DNA from: Candidatus Hydrogenedentota bacterium
GTDB taxonomy: Bacteria; Hydrogenedentota; Hydrogenedentia; Hydrogenedentales; SLHB01
DNA length: 7,338 nt
Reading direction: 5' to 3'
Assembly: GCA_013349485.1 (NCBI GenBank)
Contig: DUZM01000168.1
Coordinates: 1 to 7,338 of the forward strand
This document shows, one piece after another, positions 6,219 to 7,338 of this stretch. The notes under the pieces were generated by a model. It did no database searches. It was not told the DNA's origin and saw only the letters and a program-made list of their open reading frames with translations. Every line of letters begins with the position of its first letter. The stretch's first letter is position 1. A program made the translations under genes and the position numbers.

Positions 6219-6243
6219 CCAGCGAGACTTTGGTATCGCTGGC
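6218..6243. repeat. 8-bp inverted repeat upstream of squalene synthase
   Basis: GCCAGCGA (6218-6225) and its exact complement TCGCTGGC (6236-6243) flank a 10-nt spacer. No T-run follows on either strand, so this is not an intrinsic terminator. The centre-to-centre distance of about 18 bp suits a dimeric DNA-binding protein. It adjoins the preceding palindrome. Confidence 0.4.
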
Positions 6244-6292
6244 CTCCCGATTTGTTCCAAGGAGGGCGATCCTCTCATTTTTTATCAACCGA

Positions 6293-6353
6293 TTTCGGAT
6301 ACTTTTCTTACGTGAGGCAACGATGCGCTTTCTGATACTTTTACTGTAAGGCA
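6293..6353 (+). repeat. Two direct repeats 36 bp apart upstream of the exported repeat protein
   Basis: TTTCGGATACTTTT (6293-6306) and TTTCTGATACTTTT (6329-6342) differ at one of 14 positions. They are followed by similar tails, CTTACGTGAGGCA and ACTGTAAGGCA. The copies are 36 bp apart and end 11 bp before the -35 box of the downstream promoter, so they are candidate binding sites for an activator or repressor. Confidence 0.5.
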
Positions 6354-6363
6354 GTTCGTTCGA

Positions 6364-6392
6364 TTGACGGTCTGAAACGCTGGTGTTACAAT
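6364..6392 (+). promoter_or_regulatory. Strong sigma70-like promoter of the exported repeat protein
   Basis: TTGACG (6364-6369) and TACAAT (6387-6392) match the two consensus hexamers at 5 of 6 positions each, with the optimal 17-nt spacer. Transcription would start near 6399, giving a leader of about 44 nt that carries GGGAGG (6431-6436), 6 nt before the ATG at 6443. It is the best promoter in the window. Confidence 0.68.
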
Positions 6393-6442
6393 AACTTCAG
6401 GGGATCGCACGGTGTCCTCGGGGAAACACTGGGAGGTGTCGC

Positions 6443-7338
6443 ATGGGTCTTTTCTGCCGCCGGTTTCCGCGCTCGATTTTGATGCTCGCGCTTTGTTTTC
6501 CGTTTCCCTCTTCGCCTGCGGCGCAAACAACGGGCGCGAAGGAAGCCTATTCGCCCGCGTCGCTCGATGGGCAGTACTCAATGCACGACCTGTTCGCCCG
6601 GCTCGACGGCGGCGGCCTGATCCGATACGGCTGGCGCATTTACGACGGCGTCGGCGAGGTGGGACACCAGGAGGCCGTGCCATGGATGTTCTTCACGCTG
6701 GCGTACGACGTGGACGCAGACGGCCGGCTTTCCTACAGCGAAGGGGCGTACACCGGCTCAGTGGGTTTGGACGGGCGCCTAGCGGCCCATTCACGGTATG
6801 CCGTCAAAGACGAAGACGCCCATCTTCCCTCAGGTTATAGCGGTTTCCGCATTTCGGTGCAGCGGTCCCCGGCCGAGATCGACAATGCCGCCTTCTCGGG
6901 CACATACAGGTACCACGCACTTGTTGCATTAGGCAACGATAACTGGCGCACGATCGCCGGGTTCGTGGCAGCAGACGGCGCTGGGGAGTTCACGCTCACA
7001 CGCGGCGGCCTCGATACGGTCGACCATACGTATGCTGTGCAGGACAACGGCATGACCGTCATTGACGGCCAAAACGGCGTGTTCGCCACAATTATCCCGA
7101 CGGGCGATGTCCTGTTCCAGACGGTCGACGTCGGCGAGAGCCGCGACCCGAGTATCCCCGAAGGATACGAAGGCCTCGCAATTTACGTGCGCCGCGGCAC
7201 CGGCGTCACCGCCGAGGATTTCGCGGGCACGTACCGCATTCACGAAGTGCGCGTGCAGTCGGATCGGGCGCACGTCGCGGGCGTCGGCACGGTCAACGCC
7301 TCGGGCAACGGCGTCTACAACGGCACAATCGAGCGCAA
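6443..7338 (+). CDS. Exported protein with tandem ~110-residue beta-rich repeats, C-terminus cut by window edge
   Basis: Family not recognised. The first 298 residues are visible. Residues 1-27 look like a type I signal peptide: arginines at 6, 7 and 10, a hydrophobic core (SILMLALCFPF) and likely cleavage after Ala27 in SPAAQ. The cysteine in LALC lacks a proper lipobox, so a lipoprotein is unlikely. The mature part is built of tandem units: GQYSMH (43-48), GTYRYH (153-158) and GTYRIH (262-267) start three units 110 and 109 residues apart, and GYSGFRISVQR (131-141) and GYEGLAIYVRR (241-251) close the first two. Glycines, aromatic residues and alternating patterns suggest beta strands. Unit 1 contains an EF-hand-like DVDADGRLSYSE loop (89-100). 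The start has GGGAGG 6 nt upstream. Periplasmic, outer-membrane or extracellular location is inferred from the signal peptide; function is unknown. The reverse-strand frame here is a shadow. Confidence 0.82.
   Translation, partial: MGLFCRRFPRSILMLALCFPFPSSPAAQTTGAKEAYSPASLDGQYSMHDLFARLDGGGLIRYGWRIYDGVGEVGHQEAVPWMFFTLAYDVDADGRLSYSEGAYTGSVGLDGRLAAHSRYAVKDEDAHLPSGYSGFRISVQRSPAEIDNAAFSGTYRYHALVALGNDNWRTIAGFVAADGAGEFTLTRGGLDTVDHTYAVQDNGMTVIDGQNGVFATIIPTGDVLFQTVDVGESRDPSIPEGYEGLAIYVRRGTGVTAEDFAGTYRIHEVRVQSDRAHVAGVGTVNASGNGVYNGTIER

Noticed and set aside
6259..6287. Hairpin-like GAGG/CCTC followed by a T-run (possible terminator)
   Set aside because: The stem is only about 4-5 bp, and no forward gene upstream would need termination there; more likely AT-rich promoter-region sequence.
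6443..6523. Lipoprotein signal for the exported protein
   Set aside because: The cysteine at residue 18 follows LAL, which does not satisfy the lipobox requirement for a small residue before Cys; an ordinary signal peptide fits better.

Overview
The window is GC-rich (roughly 60% by eye), gene-dense bacterial chromosome with no rRNA, tRNA, CRISPR array, prophage or recognisable transposase gene. A two-aspartate-motif squalene synthase, a CstA transporter, a long GltS-type symporter and an exported beta-rich repeat protein would fit a Gram-negative from an uncultured or deep-branching lineage, for example the Planctomycetes/Hydrogenedentes area. That placement is inference only; nothing here fixes the taxon.

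Layout: (1) 1-1570, minus: carbon starvation protein A, running off the left edge and therefore missing its C-terminus. (2) 1645-2079, minus: an unrecognised 144-residue protein directly upstream of cstA, probably co-transcribed with it from a good promoter that would give an almost leaderless mRNA. (3) 2208-3647, plus: a sodium/glutamate symporter of the GltS family, divergent from the cstA pair. (4) 3866-4558 then 3707-3832, minus: a zinc-cluster membrane protein followed by a 41-residue single-helix membrane microprotein. (5) 4755-4988, plus: an unknown 77-residue ORF ending just before a near-perfect intrinsic terminator at 5011-5037. (6) 5061-6125, minus: squalene synthase. (7) 6443 to the right edge, plus: an exported protein built of tandem repeats of about 110 residues, behind the best sigma70-like promoter in the window.

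How the genes relate: cstA and gltS share a divergent intergenic region and both encode importers of small organic nutrients (peptides or pyruvate, and glutamate), so a carbon/nitrogen scavenging locus is reasonable. Squalene synthase stands without hopanoid, sterol or carotenoid genes beside it, so its end product cannot be read here. The zinc-cluster gene and its microprotein look like a small uncharacterised module.

The most interesting items are the three repeats with a GxYxxH signature at 109-110 residue spacing in the exported protein, the zinc-cluster/microprotein pair, the possible leaderless gene upstream of cstA, the terminator-backed orphan ORF, and the repeats and dyads in the 317-bp region between squalene synthase and the exported protein. 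I do not see convincing evidence of a complete new multi-gene system.
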